The notes: generated by a model from the sequence alone, not told the origin. Counted from the first letter of the stretch, positions 15,246 through 23,787 are shown. The stretch: DNA of 64,000 bases from JAVBSX01 sp031549565 (GCA_031549565.1 JAVBPO010000033.1:7292-71291), one strand, 5' to 3'. A program made the numbers and translations.

Positions 15246-17399
15246 CTACTTCCGTTCCTCGAAGAGTGAATCGAGGTCGGTTTTCGGCGCGTTCGGATCG
15301 TCCTCGAACGGGAGCGGCTCTTTGGTCTTCGGCTCTTCCGGAATCGGGAGCGGTGCCGTTTCGTTGCCCGTTCCCGGTCCGATCGGAACCGGAGCGGGGC
15401 GAACCGGTGGTGTCGTCGCTTTCGGCGGGGCCAACGACGGCGGTGCTTCCGTGTCCCATGCGCCCGGCTCCGTCGCCGGACCCGCGTCCTGGACCGGTCG
15501 GAATCCGCCGTCCGTCGGGGCCTGTTCTTCCTGGTCCGGCAGTTTCGGCTTCGCTTCTTCCCGCATTTTTTCCAGTTGCATCTTCACGCCCGCCGGATTG
15601 AGCGGCATGTTCGCGTTGCAAATTTCCGCGACGCAAGCACAAGGATTCCTGTCGCAAATTTTGCACGCGTAAGCGTAAGCGACCTGCCCCGCGTTGCCCG
15701 GAGCCGTGCAGGTACAGGGGCTATGCCGGCAAAGGTCGCACGTGTATCGGAACGTAAACGGTCGGGCATAACCGCCCATCGTCGCCGGGTTCGACGTTTC
15801 CTTGTAGTACGGGGCCGGGTTGTAGTAAATCGGGAACCGGCTCGCGCGATTATTGAAACGGTCCGTGATCATCCGCGTCGGGGCGGAGAACAGCTTCGCT
15901 TCGTTGTACGGATTGTAAACTGTTTTCGGACGGATGCCGACTTCCTGGTGGCCGCACGGTTCGTGGTTCAAGCCGGAGTTTTCGCGGCACCAGTCGCACG
16001 ACCCGCACGGTTCGCCGTTGATCGTGTTGTCGCAGCGGTTGCACGAGTTCGTGCGGTTCGGCAAAACGCAATTCCGTTCCGCTTTGTACAGGTCGCACAT
16101 CTCGAAGACCAAACAGGACGGACACACGCCGCACGGCTTGTACAGTTCGCACGTTTCCCCGCGTTTGCATTTTTCGCAACAGCCGCATGGAATCCGTTCG
16201 ACCCGCTCTTTGCAGATCGGACAGGCGATACCGCCGCTGGTGTTACCGAATTCGCGGTACGGAGCGTGTCCGAGCTGTCCCTGGCAGATCCGGCCGTGAA
16301 TGCACGGACGTCGATCGCCGCAGCAGGAGCAGAGCGGGGCGGGGCCGACGCGGCTATCCGGATTGCAGAAGCGGCACGTTTCTTCGCCGCAACCGCACAG
16401 GAACGGCCGCATGCACTGCGGGCAATGTTCGAATCCGTCGCAGTAAACCGGCAGGCTCGTCGCGACGTTCGTGTGGTGCGCCATGATGCAGCGTCGCCGA
16501 ATAATCGGGGCGTAACCTTCGCAAAGCTGTGCCCGTTCGGTCATGGTGACCGCGCGGCCGTTGGACCAGACTTTCGGGGCCGCTTCGCCGGGAGCGTAGG
16601 GAGCGTTGAGGATGCCCGAATCGGAAACGAGACCGTAGTGCATCGCCCGCGGCGGACCGGTCACGGGAAGATAGCCGGCATCGCCGAGCGGAATGTCCGG
16701 ATCACCGGCGACCGGATGGAATTTTTCCGGCAGCGGACAGGGCGTCAAACCGTAAATCACTTCGTCGTGATGCACCGGCGCCGTGGTATCGTGCGGGACG
16801 GTCCCGCCGAGAATTCCTTCGCCGGAGAACGTGTTCGGGGACTTATGCTCCAGCGGCGTCGGGAATCCGAAATCGTCCAGCGCTTTTTCCAGCGGCAGGC
16901 TCGGCGTCTCTTCGTCGGCGAGGAAACGGCGTTCCACTTTCGGGGCGGGGGTCGCTTCTTCGGGCGTCTCGTCGGTTTTCGGGAGCGCGGGCGTCACGAG
17001 TTTCGGGGCGAGCGTCGGCACGTCGATGTAGTCGCCGGACTGGATTTCCGGGGTTTCCAGGATCATTTCGCCGCTCAGCGGACCGTTGATATTCGCCCGG
17101 GAGACGCCGGGATACCACGCCGACGGCGTCACGGGATAGACCGCGGTGCCGTAGATCGGACGTTTCGGCTTCTCCACCTCGCCGGGCCGGAACCGCTTTT
17201 CGCCGGGCAGCGGTTTCGAAATGCCGGTGAAATGCTTCGGCGTGGCCCGACCCGCTTCGCCGGACGCGATGCCGGTGTTCTTGCCGGGATCCCCTTTTTG
17301 CGGGAGCGGCTTGATACCGTTAGGGGCGGTTTGACCGAAAACGAACGAGCTCGTCAAGAGAAAAACGAGCGTTAATAATTTGTAGCGAATATTGCGCAT
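15246..17399 (-). CDS. Exported cysteine-rich protein, no recognised family
   Basis: 717 residues. The ATG at 17399 has GAAGGA 8 bases upstream and starts a signal peptide (KLLTLVFLLTSSFVFGQ). After a Pro-rich region (about 25-300) comes a cysteine cluster. I count 32 Cys between about residues 300 and 500, arranged as CxxC, CxCG, CC and CxxxC steps (CPQCMRPFLCGCGEETC; GCCEKCKRGETC). A second cluster of 9 (CDLCRHSPCTC and CKICDRNPCAC) follows near residue 590. The C-terminus is again Pro-rich and acidic. It could be a disulfide-linked surface or wall protein, or a metal binder. I do not recognise a named domain. Confidence 0.8.
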   Translation of the reverse strand: MRNIRYKLLTLVFLLTSSFVFGQTAPNGIKPLPQKGDPGKNTGIASGEAGRATPKHFTGISKPLPGEKRFRPGEVEKPKRPIYGTAVYPVTPSAWYPGVSRANINGPLSGEMILETPEIQSGDYIDVPTLAPKLVTPALPKTDETPEEATPAPKVERRFLADEETPSLPLEKALDDFGFPTPLEHKSPNTFSGEGILGGTVPHDTTAPVHHDEVIYGLTPCPLPEKFHPVAGDPDIPLGDAGYLPVTGPPRAMHYGLVSDSGILNAPYAPGEAAPKVWSNGRAVTMTERAQLCEGYAPIIRRRCIMAHHTNVATSLPVYCDGFEHCPQCMRPFLCGCGEETCRFCNPDSRVGPAPLCSCCGDRRPCIHGRICQGQLGHAPYREFGNTSGGIACPICKERVERIPCGCCEKCKRGETCELYKPCGVCPSCLVFEMCDLYKAERNCVLPNRTNSCNRCDNTINGEPCGSCDWCRENSGLNHEPCGHQEVGIRPKTVYNPYNEAKLFSAPTRMITDRFNNRASRFPIYYNPAPYYKETSNPATMGGYARPFTFRYTCDLCRHSPCTCTAPGNAGQVAYAYACKICDRNPCACVAEICNANMPLNPAGVKMQLEKMREEAKPKLPDQEEQAPTDGGFRPVQDAGPATEPGAWDTEAPPSLAPPKATTPPVRPAPVPIGPGTGNETAPLPIPEEPKTKEPLPFEDDPNAPKTDLDSLFEERK

Positions 17400-17607
17400 A
17401 GTTCTTATCCTTCTTTTGTACCGGATATTCGGCACAATGAACCAACAAAGTGCGGGCCCCCCCGCCTAAAAACTGCCGAATCATACAACACTTTCGACAT
17501 GCGGGGTTAGCGAGACCTTTCTTTTTAGACAAAATAGGTGGTTTTTCAAATTGACAGGCGGCGCAAACGGAAAAGGTTGTGCAATCAAAAGAATCGAGCA
17601 TCATAGT

Positions 17608-17650
17608 TTGAGTTATCGCAACCAAAACGCCGGTCCCCTCTCCCCGGTAT
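17608..17650. repeat. Family-A repeat, truncated copy
   Basis: GTTATCGCAACC is followed by AAACGCCGGTCCCCTCTCCC and then breaks off at CGGTAT. The matching 17934 copy continues into a full palindrome. Confidence 0.6.
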
Positions 17651-17701
17651 CAAAGGTATATCTACACAACTGTTCTGTTAATTTTTTCCCCGATTATCCT
17701 T

Positions 17702-17910
17702 GCCCCAACGGGGCAATAACAAGGTAGCCGGGGGTGAGTTGTACTCAACGAACCCCCGGTTGGAGTCTCTAAATAATCCGCACCCCAACGGGGTGCGACA
17801 AACGCCCCGGTTGTGCGCCCCCGATGGGGGCGGTTTTTATTTTGCGTCCGAACCGGGGGTTCACGGAGTACCGTTCACCCCCGGCTACCTTGTTAGCGCC
17901 CCGTTGGGGC
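17702..17910. repeat. 209-bp inverted repeat built from two covarying hairpins
   Basis: 60-base arms (17702-17761 and 17851-17910) are complementary with 8 mismatches. Each arm contains the same hairpin: outer stem CCGGGGGT/ACCCCCGG with an inner stem. The inner stem is GTTG/CAAC in one arm and ACGG/CCGT in the other, around a TACT or AGTA loop. Six of the 8 mismatches are compensatory within these inner stems, so structure rather than sequence is conserved. The centre holds two more GC palindromes. Confidence 0.8.
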
Positions 17911-17933
17911 TGGAAATCCCAGGGGACGTGTAT

Positions 17934-17991
17934 TTAAGTTATCACAACCCAAACGCCGGTCCCCTCTCCCCGGTATTCCGGGGAGAGGGGA
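17934..17991. repeat. Family-A repeat, complete palindrome
   Basis: GTTATCACAACC, then CGCCGGTCCCCTCTCC, CCGGTATTCCGG and GGAGAGGGGACCAC, forming a near-perfect hairpin. It shares its left flank with the truncated copy at 17608. Confidence 0.75.
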
Positions 17992-18266
17992 CCACATACA
18001 CGTGCGCGGCTCTGATTCATTATCTCATTACACGCCGCACAATCCGTATCATGCTTATTGCCTTCACACGAATTTCGATGTTTTTCACGAAAAGCGATTT
18101 GACATTCCACTTCGCGAAAGCGGGTTGCCGACGTAGGGCTTAAAGCCGCGTCCTCCCGCGCGGCGGACTCTCGTTTCGAACTTAAAGGAGCGTGGGCTGG
18201 TGAGACGTCCGTACGACGCTGACCGCCGAACTCTCACCGAAGACCACTTTCAAGAAAGGAATGATC

Positions 18267-20309
18267 ATGAAAAACTTCTGGCTCAAAAATGTGAGCAAAA
18301 TCACAAAAATCGGACTCGGGGCCGTGTTGGCTCTCGCCGTGGCAACGGCGGGGCAAAATGTGATGGCTGCGGCTGATTTCGACATTACGGCAACGGGTGG
18401 CATGTCCGCGACCGATGGTGACGCTGGAGTTGGCGTCGGAGACATATCAAACAACGACACGTTGGAATTTGACGGAACCGCGAACCATACGTTCACTATC
18501 TCCGGTGACCCGCAAGATGCCGGTGGTGATGCAGTCGACGAGCTCGGCAACATCACAACTGACACCACGACCATTGCCAATGGTGGTACGTTGGTTTTTA
18601 ATCTCGCAGGTGCTGGAAATACATTTACCACTGGCGACATCGGGACGATGAACAATTGGTTGAATACCGTTGATGTGACCACGGGTACAATCACAACCGG
18701 TAATATTTTTGCCGGTGGTGTGGTCATTGGTGATGATGGAACATTAAAAGCGGGAAACTTGACGATCGACACGTTAAATGGCTCTGGTGATCTGACGTAT
18801 ACTGGTGCTATGACTGTTTCTAAAGGCGGTGTGTTTAGCGGTGACGTCACTGGTGGTGACATCATTTTGAATGCTACCGAAGTCCTGCTGCTTTCTGGGA
18901 CAAATGAGTTCGATGATGCTACTATTACAAAGGGAACCCTCAACCTTGTCGGCACGGGAAAGGTTGACAACGACCTGACCGTTGACGCAGGCGGTCTTCT
19001 TGTCCTCAATGGTACGCTAGGAACCAATGCCTACACCGTTGGCAACGAAGCGAGTTTCGGCGCGAACAGCACCGTTGCGATATACGGGGATGCCGCCGAC
19101 GGGACCGTTTTGGCCGATTTAGGGGCCACTGCTCCTGGTACCCCCAACCTCGTCAACTACAGCCAATTCACCGGCTGGGAGATTTTCGATGACACTGCTG
19201 GAAGTGGAAATTACCAACTACTTGGCGTCCGTCTTTCCCAAGCGAACATGTCGGATGTTCGTTTAAGCGCTTTGATGTTGCACAATCGTCAGGCGATTTG
19301 GACGGCGACGAGCGATCGGATCACGCAGAACTTCCGTTACTGGAACGACCGCGCGGCCCGAGGCGCTTGCGGAACCGGTTGTGGTGACATGGGTCACGGC
19401 AACGGCGCCGGTTGTGCCACCGGGTGCGGGAACGGCTTCAACAAGCTGTCCGGAAACTCCGTTTGGGTCAACTACGTCGGACGTAAGAACAAGCTCGCCA
19501 GTAGCTACCAGTTCACCAACGACGATTATGACATCACGTCCAACGGCGTTCAGGCCGGGTTCGACATTTTCTCGAACCGCTGCACGCAGTTCGGCGTCCT
19601 GTTCGGTTACGAAAAAGAAAAATCGGAACTGCGTCGCAACGAAGTCGAAGCGGACGATTATTACTTCGGCCTGTACGCCGCCCGGGCATTCGGTCGCGGT
19701 TGGGACGTTCGCGGCTTCCTCGGCTACGGACACCAGTCGTACGACATGACCCGCTACGGTGCGGATCAGGGCGCTTTGGGTTTCATCAATCGTCACAATT
19801 CCAGCTTCGACGGCGACACGTTTGAAGCGACGGTGGAATTGGGCCGCCGGTTCTGCTGGAACCGCTGCCTGTCGTTCCGTCCGGTCGTTGCGATTGATTT
19901 CTACAACAACCACATCGACGGCGCGAACGAAAACGGTAACCAAGTGACGGCCGCCAACTACGGCGACTCCTCGCTGACGCAAACGTTCCTCCGTTTCGGT
20001 AGCGACGTGCAGTGGGACAAAGGCCGTTGGAACCTCAACGGCGGTGCGTATTATTCGTACCAGATCGCGGACAACGGCGACACGCTTCGCACGTGGACCG
20101 GTTCGCAACAAGCGGGCGTCGACGGAAGCTGGCTGTACGGCACGGACCTTGGCAACTCGGTCGTGACGCTCAGCGCCGGAACGCAGTATTACCTGAACAG
20201 CGCGAGAACGTTCGCGGTGTTCGCCAACTACTTCGGCGACGTCTACACCGACCGCGACAGCACCCCGTGGCAACACACCGGGCTGATCGGAGCGCAGTAT
20301 CGGTTCTAG
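18267..20309 (+). CDS. Autotransporter-type outer-membrane protein
   Basis: 680 residues. The signal peptide ends near VMAAA (about 35). A Gly/Thr/Asp-rich beta-helical passenger follows to about 330. A short Cys-Gly linker (GACGTGCGD, GCATGCGNGF) leads into a roughly 280-residue autotransporter beta-barrel, with alternating aromatic strands such as VQAGFDIF and FGVLFGYEKEK. The last residues are IGAQYRF, ending in Phe as the BAM-recognised beta signal requires. The ATG at 18267 has GAAAGGA at proper spacing, unlike the ATG six bases upstream. Passenger role is unknown; surface display is likely. Confidence 0.85.
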   Translation: MKNFWLKNVSKITKIGLGAVLALAVATAGQNVMAAADFDITATGGMSATDGDAGVGVGDISNNDTLEFDGTANHTFTISGDPQDAGGDAVDELGNITTDTTTIANGGTLVFNLAGAGNTFTTGDIGTMNNWLNTVDVTTGTITTGNIFAGGVVIGDDGTLKAGNLTIDTLNGSGDLTYTGAMTVSKGGVFSGDVTGGDIILNATEVLLLSGTNEFDDATITKGTLNLVGTGKVDNDLTVDAGGLLVLNGTLGTNAYTVGNEASFGANSTVAIYGDAADGTVLADLGATAPGTPNLVNYSQFTGWEIFDDTAGSGNYQLLGVRLSQANMSDVRLSALMLHNRQAIWTATSDRITQNFRYWNDRAARGACGTGCGDMGHGNGAGCATGCGNGFNKLSGNSVWVNYVGRKNKLASSYQFTNDDYDITSNGVQAGFDIFSNRCTQFGVLFGYEKEKSELRRNEVEADDYYFGLYAARAFGRGWDVRGFLGYGHQSYDMTRYGADQGALGFINRHNSSFDGDTFEATVELGRRFCWNRCLSFRPVVAIDFYNNHIDGANENGNQVTAANYGDSSLTQTFLRFGSDVQWDKGRWNLNGGAYYSYQIADNGDTLRTWTGSQQAGVDGSWLYGTDLGNSVVTLSAGTQYYLNSARTFAVFANYFGDVYTDRDSTPWQHTGLIGAQYRF

Positions 20310-20325
20310 GACGACAACCGTTGCA

Positions 20326-20462
20326 AAACGCCGGTCCCCTCTCCCCGGTATTCCGGGGAGAGGGTTAGGGTGAGGGGAAATGAGGCGTCAAACAGCTCCA
20401 CCCCCTCACCCTCTCCCCCGGAATACCGGGGGCGAGGGGACCATCTTTTCCGATCGAAATTC
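20326..20462. repeat. Family-A repeat, long double-palindrome copy
   Basis: Two palindromes (GGTCCCCTCTCCCC / GGGGAGAGGG and its mirror with CCGGAATACCGG) flank a spacer with GTCAAACAGCTCCAC. The same spacer motif (CAAACAGCTCCAC) is in the 47796 copy. It begins about 16 bases after the autotransporter stop and could act as a transcription-ending hairpin. Confidence 0.75.
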
Positions 20463-20466
20463 TTCC

Positions 20467-21117
20467 CTACTGCAAAAACGGGTTATTTCTTTTTTCCCGT
20501 CCGATGGTCGTTTTGCTTCCGTGACCCGGATACAGGACCGTGTTGTCCGGCATCGCGAACAGCTTTGCTTTGATCGTTTCGATGAGCAGATTGGAGTCGC
20601 CGTCCGGGAAGTCGCCGCGGCCGATGCTCCCTTCGAAAATCGTGTCGCCGACGAAAACGTCCAGCGGGCTCGTCTCTTTGAGAATAAAAACCAAGTGTCC
20701 GCAACTGTGGCCGGGGATTTCCACCGCCTGAAAATCCATTCCGGCAGCGGTGAACTCTTCGCCGTCCTTGAGAATCCGGTCCGCCGACGGAACCGTTCGC
20801 GGTATCCCGAACGAAGCGGAAAGGTTGTACATCGGGTCGGTCAACTTTCTCGCCTCAAGCTCGCTGGTCCAAATTTCGCACTCCGGCCAGATTTCGCGGA
20901 GAATCGGAATCCCGCCGATGTGGTCGTAATGTCCATGCGTAATCAGGATCGCAACCGGCTTAAGCTGTTTTTCATGGAGAGCTCCCAAAAGCTGATCCGG
21001 GTCGATTCCCGGATCGACGATCACGCACTCGCTGTTTCCATCAAGATGGAGAATATAGGCATTTTCTTCAAAGGAATACGAAACGGCGACGCGGATCTTT
21101 ACAGGCGTTTTTTTCAA
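20467..21117 (-). CDS. Metallo-beta-lactamase-fold hydrolase (glyoxalase II-like)
   Basis: 216 residues starting at a TTG. GAGGAG sits 7 bases upstream of that TTG, and a TATAAT box at 21170-21175 would place the transcript start downstream of the alternative ATG at 21171. The metal-binding motif is THGHYDHIGG. Further ligands are in IPGHSCGHLVF, VGDTIFEGSIGRGD and YPGHGSKTT, matching the YcbL/glyoxalase II-like single-domain group. The likely reaction is hydrolysis of a thioester such as S-lactoylglutathione; the physiological substrate is not certain. Confidence 0.88.
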   Translation of the reverse strand: MKKTPVKIRVAVSYSFEENAYILHLDGNSECVIVDPGIDPDQLLGALHEKQLKPVAILITHGHYDHIGGIPILREIWPECEIWTSELEARKLTDPMYNLSASFGIPRTVPSADRILKDGEEFTAAGMDFQAVEIPGHSCGHLVFILKETSPLDVFVGDTIFEGSIGRGDFPDGDSNLLIETIKAKLFAMPDNTVLYPGHGSKTTIGREKRNNPFLQ

Positions 21118-21169
21118 AATTGCTCTCCTCGAAAAAGTGAAAATGTGATAAAATCGTAGGGTTGCGAGC

Positions 21170-21175
21170 ATTATA
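21170..21175 (-). promoter_or_regulatory. -10 element (TATAAT) of the MBL hydrolase gene
   Basis: Perfect TATAAT on the minus strand. The leader to the TTG start would be about 45 bases. The -35 region is weak. Confidence 0.5.
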
Positions 21176-21258
21176 CCGTTTTCCGATGCTTTTCGAAGAA
21201 CGGTTTGCCAAGAAAGCGTGAACTTCCCGAATCAAAACCGCGATACTGATATTACGTT

Positions 21259-21350
21259 AGGCTATAGGCTGTAGACTGTAGGCTGTAGGAATACACAGCC
21301 GGCAACCTTCAACCATGAGCCTACAGCCTATAGCCTATAGCCTACAGTCT
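21259..21350. repeat. Heptamer arrays as an inverted pair (GCTATAG / CTATAGC type)
   Basis: Left arm at 21259-21290 has GGCTATAGGCTGTAG repeats. The right arm at 21318-21350 has the complementary AGCCTACAGCCTATAG repeats. Together they can form a long hairpin that ends 9 bases before the ATG at 21360. Confidence 0.8.
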
Positions 21351-21359
21351 TTTTGAAAC

Positions 21360-22181
21360 ATGAAAAAAATGATCGTCGGAGCATTTCTGGTTCTTTTCAC
21401 CTCGTCGACGTTTGGACAAGCCGTGGAAGAAGCGAAAGCGGCCGCTCCCAATGCTCCGTACCAGAAAATGGAAGCCGCGGCGAACGAGCATCCGCTGATT
21501 CCGGTCCTGAAATGGGCGAAAACCGGACGACCGCGAATCGCCGAGTTGAAAGACTACACGGCTTTGCTTTCGAAACAGGAATCGATCGACGGCGAAAAGC
21601 AGGTCGCGCAAATGATGGAGATGAAAATCCGACATGAGCCGTTCAGCGTCTACCTGAAGTTCCGTTGGCCGCGCGAAATGGCGGGACAGGAAGTGATCTA
21701 CATCAAAGGCCTGAACGACGGCAATATGCAGGCGCACGGCGTCGGAATGCAGAAACGGCTCGGAACGCTCAGCCTTGATCCGAACGGCCTGATTGCGATG
21801 CGGGGCAACAAGTATCCGATCACGGAAATCGGACTGCTGAATCTGGTCGACAAACTCGTCGAAGTCGGCGAAAAGGATACGAAGTACGGCGAATGCAGCG
21901 TGAACTACTACGAAGACGTCACGGATTCGGAAGGCCGCCCTTGCACGATGATCGAAGTGATTCACCCGACTCCGCGGAAGCAGTTCCGGTTTTACGTCGC
22001 GAGAATCCTGGTCGACAACGAGTACAACATGCCGATCCGGTACGAATCGTACGAATGGATGGGCGAAAAAGACACGGAGCCGCCGCTGATCGAAATCTAC
22101 ACGTACCAGAAACTCCGCCTGAACGTCGGCCTGACCGACGAAGACTTCAGCACGAAAAACCCGAAGTATGCGTTTCCTTGA
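21360..22181 (+). CDS. DUF1571 domain protein, exported
   Basis: 273 residues with signal peptide MKKMIVGAFLVLFTSSTFGQ. The body has the DUF1571 pattern: IAELKDYTALLSKQESIDG, then EPFSVYLKFRWP, and a conserved IRYESYEWMGEKDTEPPLIE segment near residue 225. The fold is probably related to LolA/LolB-type lipoprotein carriers or sigma-E regulators that bind lipids. The family is frequent in planctomycetes and has no established function. Confidence 0.8.
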   Translation: MKKMIVGAFLVLFTSSTFGQAVEEAKAAAPNAPYQKMEAAANEHPLIPVLKWAKTGRPRIAELKDYTALLSKQESIDGEKQVAQMMEMKIRHEPFSVYLKFRWPREMAGQEVIYIKGLNDGNMQAHGVGMQKRLGTLSLDPNGLIAMRGNKYPITEIGLLNLVDKLVEVGEKDTKYGECSVNYYEDVTDSEGRPCTMIEVIHPTPRKQFRFYVARILVDNEYNMPIRYESYEWMGEKDTEPPLIEIYTYQKLRLNVGLTDEDFSTKNPKYAFP

Positions 22182-22235
22182 GTGAGTCGTCGGGCGCGGA
22201 GTACCGGCTAAAAGGCATCGTTTGTGGGGTGAATC

Positions 22236-22268
22236 ATTCATAATTCGTAATTCATAATTCATAATTCC
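22236..22268. repeat. Heptamer array TAATTCA before ispF
   Basis: Four to five units (TAATTCG, TAATTCA, TAATTCA, TAATTCC) ending 3 bases before the ATG at 22272. Confidence 0.85.
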
Positions 22269-22271
22269 CTC

Positions 22272-22748
22272 ATGAGGGTCGGTCTTGGGCACGATACGCA
22301 TCGATTGGTGGACGGAACGGACTTCGTGCTCGGCGGAGTACGGATTTCGCATTCCCGCTCGCTTTACGGGCACAGCGACGCCGACGTACTTCTTCACGCG
22401 ATTACCGACGCGGTGCTCGGCGCGGCGGGGCTGGGGGACATCGGCGAACTTTTTCCCGATACCGACCCGGCCAACCGCGGTCGCAGTTCCGTCGAGATGC
22501 TTCGAATTGCTTACGAACAAGTCCGGCAAAAAGGTTACGGAATCGTCAATCTCGACTGCATCGTGTTCGCGGAAAAGCCGAAGCTCGGCCCGATGAAGCA
22601 GGCGATCCGGCAGAGTATTGCGGACATTCTCGCCCTTCCGCTCGATCGGGTTAACGTGAAAGCGAAAACCGGCGAACGAGTCGGCTTCCTCGGCCGCGAA
22701 GAAGCAATTAGTGCCGAAGCGGTGGTGCTGTTGATAGGTGATAGGTGA
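22272..22748 (+). CDS. ispF: 2-C-methyl-D-erythritol 2,4-cyclodiphosphate synthase
   Basis: 158 residues, the usual length for IspF, which makes the cyclodiphosphate in the MEP isoprenoid pathway. Metal ligands D8 and H10 (GLGHDTHRL) and H42 (HSDADVLLHAITDA) fall at the same numbers as in E. coli. FPDTDPANRGRSS and KAKTGERVGFLGR are also conserved. The last codons (IGD-R-stop) and the TGA are contributed by a GATAGGT heptamer array. The neighbouring MEP gene ispD is not in the window. Confidence 0.96.
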   Translation: MRVGLGHDTHRLVDGTDFVLGGVRISHSRSLYGHSDADVLLHAITDAVLGAAGLGDIGELFPDTDPANRGRSSVEMLRIAYEQVRQKGYGIVNLDCIVFAEKPKLGPMKQAIRQSIADILALPLDRVNVKAKTGERVGFLGREEAISAEAVVLLIGDR

Positions 22749-22823
22749 TAGATTTTCACACGGCCCACCTAACTCCTAACTCCTAACTCCTAACTCCTAA
22801 CTCCTGACACCTGACTCCTATCT
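22733..22823. repeat. Two heptamer arrays between convergent ispF and lipase
   Basis: GATAGGT units at 22733-22753 overlap the end of ispF. CCTAACT units, five exact then variants CCTGACA, CCTGACT and CCTATCT, run 22768-22823 and overlap the lipase stop codon on the other strand. Confidence 0.9.
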
Positions 22824-23627
22824 CGCCGATTGAATTCGTTGGATGTAGTTCGGCATGAAATGGTCTTTGAGGCGTTTTGTGACGAATGTCTTGATGTCGT
22901 TTCCGAGAAAATCGTCGGCGATCTGTTTGACCGATCGGGCCGCGGATGTCAGTTGCGTCAGGAAATTCGTTTCGTCTTCATGGATGACGCCGTTTGCGTC
23001 GATCTGTTTGAGCGTTCCGGCGTGGACGTACTTGACCGTTTTCGGAATGGAAAAGGGCGCGAACGTGATCGGATCGGAAACATACGCGAACCGATAAAAC
23101 GGCGAAACGATCTGCTTTTTCATCACATCGTCCCCAACTCGCGGTTGGCCGAACGTGTACGTTTCCAGCGGACCGAGATTCATATTCGCAACTCGCCGGG
23201 TCGCGAGAGTTGCCAACGCTCCTCCAAGACTGTGTCCGGTGATCCAGATTTTTCGGTTCTTGCATCGCGTCAGATTCCGGAGCGTTTCTTCGGCCTTGTC
23301 CCAAATGCTCGACAGGGCCAACGCGAATCCTTGGTGGACCATCGCCCCGTTGTCTTTGACTTGCAGAAATTTGAGGTTGATAATCCAATCTTCCACTTCG
23401 TCCGTTCCCCGAAAGGCGAGAACGATGTCGTCGCGCCGGGCCGCAACGTAACCGCGAGTCGCTTCCTTGTTTTTTCCGACATCACTGGCAAACGGGACGA
23501 CGGTATCAAAGCCGAAATTGCCAAAACCGGGGTAGTTCGCCGGATCGTCTTCGTACGCGGCGTAAGCGGCGTGCGCCAACGAAAAGGCCGTCTTGAGGTA
23601 ATGGTGTCCGAGTGTGAAGTTTGACAT
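22818..23627 (-). CDS. Class 3 lipase-family alpha/beta hydrolase
   Basis: 269 residues without a signal peptide. The nucleophile elbow is WITGHSLGGALAT with S133. DIVLAFRGTDEVEDW provides the oxyanion-region Gly-Thr of Lipase_3 (PF01764), and D185 (YVSDPITF) is a likely acid. The His may be H202 or later. A triacylglycerol or phospholipid ester is the expected substrate class, but cytoplasmic location makes the role unclear. The TAG stop lies inside a heptamer array. Confidence 0.85.
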   Translation of the reverse strand: MSNFTLGHHYLKTAFSLAHAAYAAYEDDPANYPGFGNFGFDTVVPFASDVGKNKEATRGYVAARRDDIVLAFRGTDEVEDWIINLKFLQVKDNGAMVHQGFALALSSIWDKAEETLRNLTRCKNRKIWITGHSLGGALATLATRRVANMNLGPLETYTFGQPRVGDDVMKKQIVSPFYRFAYVSDPITFAPFSIPKTVKYVHAGTLKQIDANGVIHEDETNFLTQLTSAARSVKQIADDFLGNDIKTFVTKRLKDHFMPNYIQRIQSAR

Positions 23628-23764
23628 GAGAATCCCGAGTTAAAACCGCATACGAATGGATTGTCGTTGCCGCAAAGCATACGGAAACGGCGGGCGGCGG
23701 TCAAGGTCGTCGAAAACGGCAAAATTCCGCGACTCAAACCGTTTTTTTTTGTTTCGGATCGTGA

Positions 23765-23770
23765 TATACT
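23765..23770 (+). promoter_or_regulatory. -10 element (TATACT) upstream of galT
   Basis: TATACT 62 bases before the galT ATG, with a T-rich rather than consensus -35 region. Confidence 0.35.
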
Positions 23771-23787
23771 GAGTGGACCCCAACACG

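Larger units (their letters stand above)
17400..18266. other. 867-bp repeat-filled spacer, no gene
   Basis: Between the divergent cysteine-rich and autotransporter genes. It holds two family-A repeat copies flanking a 209-bp structured palindrome. The last 130 bases before the autotransporter contain a GGTGAGA...TCTCACC stem in the presumed 5' untranslated region. Confidence 0.65.

Noticed and set aside
15576..17375. Plus-strand frame of about 599 codons opposite the cysteine-rich gene
   Set aside because: Arg/Ala/Val/Phe-rich translation without recognisable features. The minus-strand frame has a signal peptide, ribosome binding site and ordered Cys motifs.
18099..18127. TTGACA upstream of the autotransporter considered as a promoter
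   Set aside because: No acceptable -10 lies 16-18 bases downstream.
22768..22823. Regularly spaced repeats considered as a CRISPR array
   Set aside because: Units are 7 bp directly adjacent with no spacers, and there are no cas genes.
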